Assembly (NCBI GenBank): GCA_003024985.2
Contig: PXIH01S0027104.1
DNA from: Euperipatoides rowelli
Lineage: Eukaryota > Onychophora > Udeonychophora > Euonychophora > Peripatopsidae
Reading direction: 5' to 3' (one strand)
Length of the DNA stretch: 10,339 bases
Shown here: piece by piece, positions 6,781 through 10,339 of the stretch
How the letters are laid out: each line of letters starts with the position of its first letter
How positions within the stretch are numbered: the stretch's first letter is position 1
Made by a program: the position numbers and the translations under genes
The notes under the pieces: generated by a model
The model's database searches: none
Told to the model about the DNA's origin: nothing
What the model saw: only the letters and a program-made list of their open reading frames with translations

Positions 6781-7333
6781 CAGTTTATTCTTGATTTACA
6801 CTGTGATTGTCTTCTTGAAAATCAGCATGTAAATCAAAAACATGTAAATCAAACGTAAATTTTCCATAAGAAATAATGGAAATTCTAAGTGTTAGGTAAA
6901 GTGATAAATATTTTTATAAACAGCATTTCTTTTATTCTACTGACTGATATTATTATCTCTTGTTAGGTTTTATTTTATAAAAATTGTACCTATAGATATG
7001 GGTAAATTGGCAGAGGTATGGATTTGAATTTAGGTTAATAGGCATAACATTTATTCATAGGAAAACAGAATTTGAATTAATTTGTAATAAATAAATGTAT
7101 TAATTTCTCTATCATAACATTAAAAAAAGCTTAGAAGTTTAAATACTTTTACATTTTCACAGGTTTTCATTGTCATTTTTAAGTAGCCTATATACCGGTA
7201 TATCTTATTTATTTTTTTGCAAACCGTATTATTTCAAATAATTGAGTGTGTAATTTGAGAAGTGATAGTAATTCTTAAATAGTGTTATTCCAAAAACATG
7301 TAAATTAAATCTGTGTAAATCAAGAATTTATTG
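6781..7333. mobile_element. 553-bp pogo/Tigger-like MITE with TA target duplication
   Basis: The ends are inverted repeats of 21 bp with 18 matches: CAGTTTATTCTTGATTTACAC at 6781-6801 and the reverse complement of 7313-7333. Both are flanked by TA (6779-6780 and 7334-7335), the target of the Tc1/mariner superfamily. The CAGT...TTGATTTAC end and the internal CATAAGAAATAATGGAAA resemble pogo/Tigger elements. The word TGTAAATCAA recurs at 6828-6837, 6843-6852, 7314-7323, inverted at 6791-6800, and with one change at 7299-7308; such subterminal repeats are typical transposase binding sites. No transposase remains, so it would have moved with help from an autonomous relative. It lies upstream of the supported exons, probably in an intron of the minus-strand gene. 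Confidence 0.75.
7190..7203. other. 14-bp palindrome inside the MITE
   Basis: ATATACCGGTATAT is perfectly self-complementary. It contains the ACCGGT core that also occurs at 3441-3446, 8102-8107 (as AACCGGTT) and 8843-8848. Confidence 0.5.
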
Positions 7334-8055
7334 TAGTGTATTTTGAAAAATGAGCTTTTGCCTCTTACATTTTTTTTTAACTCATCTTTTAAAAAAATGC
7401 ACGGAATATTACAAATTAAATTTTATCAACAAATACAGCAATTTATTTTAATTTAAGTGAAAAATGTCAATTATTAGAGGTATGCATTTTTTTTGTCTGG
7501 TAATTTAGTAAACCAAAAAAAACATCGTTATTTTCAGTTCTAAGAGTACAGAGAGCAATTAGAGATGTATTTTAATAACTTTGAAATTAAACAAATTAAT
7601 AGAGTAGGGATTTTTAAAATTTAGTCAACTTTTTCTCACAGAGTAAGGAATTATACTTTTATTCAGCATATTTCCTGCATCTGTAATAAAGAGAACATGA
7701 AATAAAAACAAAATATTAAAGTTTTTTTATTATTATTTCAAATCTTAAAAAAATGAAAGCTTTCATTCAATAAAAATACTGTATCTTTTTAGGGATTCCT
7801 TTTCATAGATAATTTAAAACAAATTGCAGCAAACAAAAGATTATTACAATTACTTACCGTTTTTTATTTTTGGCTTTAATTTACCTGGTTACATTATACA
7901 CCTACTGTAAGTAATAATACTTCTTTTATTGAACTACAACTTTAGCTATAATTCCCTCCCAGTCACAGCAATAAGCAATTTTAATAAATTTTGGACCAAA
8001 ACTAAATGAAATCTGAGAAAAACTCTATTGTTAAACAATAAAATCTCTAAATTTT
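7334..8055. other. AT-rich noncoding stretch
   Basis: Poly-T and poly-A runs, two GTAAGT words in opposite orientations (7852-7857 on minus, 7907-7912 on plus) and one doubtful exon (7926-8012) are all that stand out. The GTAAGT at 7857 follows sequence with stops in every frame, so it would serve only an untranslated or very short exon. Confidence 0.5.
7926..8012 (-). CDS. Doubtful alternative terminal exon
   Basis: On the minus strand a good acceptor (GAGTTTTTCTCAG, ending at 8013) is followed by 28 open codons in phase 0 (ISFSFGPKFIKIAYC near the start, IIAKVVVQ at the end). TAA lies at 7928-7926, with AATAAA overlapping it (7930-7925). It lies upstream of the supported exons in the same orientation. 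Base composition is only slightly above background, so it may be chance. Confidence 0.2.
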   Translation of the reverse strand: MSFSFGPKFIKIAYCCDWEGIIAKVVVQ

Positions 8056-8110
8056 ATGAGGTGTTTCTCTCCACCCCTCTCTCCTATATTTTTCATCCCC
8101 AACCGGTTAG

Positions 8111-8283
8111 CAGGTCAGCAAACCATTGGACAATCTAGCCTACTTATAGAAAACTTGCCTAGAAATCAACAAGATAAACATGAGAAACTAGTAAAGATAG
8201 ATGAGGAAATGAAAAAAATTAAAGAAGGTGTAGAAAATAGTGTTAAAAAAAGCAAAATAGGCAAAAACCATACAATGATTTAA
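8111..8283 (+). CDS. Possible terminal exon, plus strand, coiled-coil protein
   Basis: A long pyrimidine tract (about 8060-8100, CTCTCCACCCCTCTCTCC and onward) leads to AG at 8109-8110 or CAG at 8111-8113. The frame that follows is open for about 57 codons to TAA at 8281-8283. It contains GQQTIGQSSLLIENLP and then a charged stretch, KIDEEMKKIKEGVENSVKK, with hydrophobic residues spaced 4-3-4, as in a short coiled coil. The frame is also open back to ATG 8056, but that part is the pyrimidine tract read as protein and is probably not coding. AATAAA at 8403-8408 could end the transcript. No upstream plus-strand exon was identified, so the gene is unproven. Confidence 0.33.
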
Positions 8284-8402
8284 AAGCTAAACCAATGTCA
8301 TTCAACACAAATGAGACCACGTAAAGATCAAAACCTTTAATCTAAAGGCATAAAATTATGTTTTTATAAATCATGGAAGGGCCACTGTGTGATTAAAACT
8401 AA

Positions 8403-8408
8403 AATAAA
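8403..8408 (+). terminator. Candidate poly(A) signal for the plus-strand exon
   Basis: An AATAAA lies 120 bases after the TAA at 8281-8283. The word is frequent in DNA this AT-rich, so support is slight. Confidence 0.2.
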
Positions 8409-8569
8409 AAATTTAGTTTATGAAATAGAGTAGGCTACAAGACAGGAAAAAACTTAGGAAAATATAATATTATACATATGCAATATACCTATAGATAAAT
8501 ATAACATAGGGTGATAGAGTGGAGAGCTAAACACCCCAAAACAGAGATCTTCAAACCTTGTACTCTCAC

Positions 8570-8610
8570 CCTTTCGCCACTCGTTCTAAAACTAAGACTT
8601 CACAAAACAC
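8570..8610 (-). CDS. Possible upstream exon of the minus-strand gene
   Basis: On the minus strand, AG (8612-8611) precedes 41 nt ending AAAGG|GTGAGA, a good donor (GT at 8569-8568). Frame 0 reads VFCEVLVLERVAK and ends in phase 2. This fits the acceptor choice at 6654 (phase 2) and would give ...VAKG-KESAPKK.... Composition is GC-richer than the flanks. The acceptor is poor: the preceding bases are G-rich, with pyrimidines only farther upstream, and two TAG codons lie just upstream in frame. Confidence 0.27.
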
Positions 8611-8749
8611 CTAAGGCTAACACCCCAACATCCCTAATTGAAGCTTAAGAGGGAACATGCAATCTCATATAAAAATAAATATGAATATAAAATATATACA
8701 ATAAAAATTAGAATAAGGAAATATAGAGATAAAATTTTAAAGTAGGCTA

Positions 8750-8960
8750 CTTATTCGGGGTTCAGTCACGGCCACACACACACACTGCTCCTCTTTGGCT
8801 TGCAAAAAAATGCTTGCCAGCGCCGAGATGGGCCAAAAGTAGTACCGGTAAAAACGCAAAAGCTACAATAAAAGTAATGAGGCCAGCCCAAATATGAAAT
8901 CCGAAACGAAAAGTTTGAGAACAGTGATAATATTTATTTTTTTTGCACGGGTCGATTACT
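8750..8960. promoter_or_regulatory. CpG-enriched patch, possible promoter or 5' region of the minus-strand gene
   Basis: Ten CpG dinucleotides occur in about 210 bp (in TTCGGG, CACGGC, GCGCCGAG, ACCGG, AACGC, TCCGAAACG and CACGGGTCG), against scattered ones elsewhere. It contains a (CA) run at 8773-8785. Open frames of about 45 codons exist on both strands but lack an ATG start on the minus strand. Position upstream of all minus-strand exons would suit a transcription start. This is an inference from composition only. Confidence 0.3.
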
Positions 8961-10235
8961 TCAAAAGCAAATTAAAGGAAAAGGAAATTGAAATTAAGGA
9001 AAAATAGGTAGAAAATGAAACTTCCATTTAATTACAAGCATAAGCTTAAACTACTCAAGGTGACAAACAAAATATAGGAAAACATAAAAGTATTTGTTAA
9101 AGTAAGATAAGACCAAAGCTGTGCATTAAAAGTTGTTGTGACACTAAAAAAAGTTACTTTTGCATAATTTGCGTGTATTTATTTTATCAAAAGTAGTCTC
9201 ACGTTACTGGTTATTATTACAATTGACATAGAGTTTAATAGATTAGTCAAAACAGATTCAGAAATATGTAACAATGAAGTTCAAGGTGTTTTTTCCTTTT
9301 TTTCTTGGTTTTGGTTCCATGTTAGTTACTATTTCACAAGATTACTTATATTTAACACAAGCAATCTGTAGGCGGATAGAATGCGATTCAGTAGAATTGG
9401 AGATAGATAGTTAGGCCCATCTGTATTTAGAAGAAGAAACACTTATGACAAATTTAAAAAGAGTTAGATTTAGACTTGTAAAATATGTAGGTGATGATAT
9501 GCAGACAAATACAACTCAAGACAATTGTATTAGAAGAGCATATTTAATTGTAATAATAAATTACTAGTCAGGTACGGCATGCAAAATGATTAATTAATAT
9601 GAAATAAACAGTAAATTATGTTCATACTATATATACTAAGTTAGTAGTGTATTCATAAATCAAAATTTAATATTGCTTAATATGTGTAAACCAAAATTTG
9701 TATGCAAATGATCAATATTTCAATGTGGATGATATGATTTCAGACATTAATGTAACACAGTAACAATTGTGATTGTGCATTCAGCATTATAGTAATAATG
9801 ATCCAAATTGTTTGCATGAAAAATGGAATATACTGTAAACAATGACTAGTACACTTAACTCCTGTAATATGCCGAAGGATGATTACCGTATATGTTACTG
9901 AAACTAAAAAACATTACTAATTCATCTTTACAGTGAACATGAGTAATACTCTTCTCCAAGTAATTATTTCATGCTCATTTGTGTTTGATTTTAATGCTGG
10001 ATTAATTATTTTATTGGATATTATAGATAATAATTGATTTGCCATCGTATATATAACTTTATGATAGTGAACATGTAAACGCTTCTGTCGAATAATATTC
10101 CTTTTTTTCTCGAGATTATTTTATGATGCAATAACTAACGTGCATATTATATAGTAAATACTTTGTTGTTGAGAAACATATTGTTTAAGATTTCTTTCTA
10201 GTACATCGATATCATAAATTTGATTGTGCGGTAAT
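8961..10235. other. AT-rich stretch without a supported gene
   Basis: No convincing exon was found. Two plus-strand acceptors (TATTTCACAG near 9340 and CATCTTTACAG near 9932) are followed by about 20 and 33 open codons respectively, without good donors or coding-like composition. A further octamer ATGCAAAT lies at 9702-9709. Confidence 0.5.
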
Positions 10236-10339
10236 TAGGCTTGGGCGATTAAATCGATTAATGAATTAAACTCGATTATTGAACAAATAATCGTAATCGA
10301 TTATTAGATTTTTGACCATTCACAACAATTTTTACTTTT
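10236..10339. mobile_element. One end of a hAT-like element, running off the window
   Basis: TAGGCTTGGGCGATTAA is followed by repeated ATCGATTA/CGATTATT words in both orientations. Many hAT superfamily nonautonomous elements begin with a TAGG or CAGG terminus and such subterminal repeats. CGATTATT (10273-10280) and AATAATCG (10286-10293) form an 8-bp stem. If the end is at 10236, the 8-bp target duplication would begin with the preceding GCGGTAAT. The other end is outside the window, so it cannot be verified. Confidence 0.5.

Noticed and set aside
9932-10037. Plus-strand acceptor with 33 open codons (NMSNTLLQ...)
   Set aside because: The acceptor is good, but the frame is AT-rich and hydrophobic and no partner exon was found.
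1-10339. tRNA, rRNA, CRISPR array, bacterial operon or viral gene
   Set aside because: I found no tRNA box B word, no repeat-spacer periodicity, no ribosome-binding sites and no viral protein motif on either strand.

Overview
This window is AT-rich eukaryotic nuclear DNA, almost certainly from an invertebrate animal. It has no operons, no bacterial ribosome-binding sites and no ORF longer than 94 codons. Short, more GC-rich coding islands are bounded by splice signals and separated by long AT-rich introns full of transposon debris. The remains include a LINE tail, MITEs, foldback repeats and a hAT-like end. Recurrent palindromic words (ACCGGTA, GTAGGCCTAC, GTAGGCTAC) recall echinoderm and other marine invertebrate genomes, but this lineage guess is weak.

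The main gene is on the minus strand and reads from high to low coordinates. Three exons are supported: about 6656-6523, 6054-6007 and 2135-2033. Their intron phases match at both junctions (phase 2, then phase 2), giving one continuous reading frame of about 95 residues. I do not recognise the protein. A possible 5' exon (8610-8570, phase-compatible) and a local CpG cluster (about 8750-8960) lie upstream. Two competing candidates for the next downstream exon (1741-1679 and 457-387) are weaker. The 6656-6523 exon has an unusual end: the 5' splice site, an in-frame stop and a canonical AATAAA overlap within 11 bases, so skipped splicing would end both the protein and possibly the transcript.

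Layout: 1-230 is the 3' end of a non-LTR retrotransposon. 231-2030 is AT-rich noncoding DNA with homopolymer tracts, a G-rich tract and two doubtful exons. 2033-2135 is a good exon. 2136-6006 is a large intron holding clustered octamer motifs, a 110-bp foldback, a 337-bp inverted-repeat element plus a solo end, a nuclear-receptor-like site and a duplicated unit with a 20-bp minisatellite. 6007-6656 holds two exons. 6781-7333 is an intact-looking 553-bp pogo/Tigger-like MITE with TA target duplications. 8111-8283 is a possible plus-strand coiled-coil terminal exon. 8284-10235 is mostly noncoding. From 10236 a hAT-like element runs off the window.

No prokaryotic system, CRISPR array, tRNA, rRNA or viral gene was seen. 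All exon calls rest on splice signals, phase, frame openness and base composition, not on homology.
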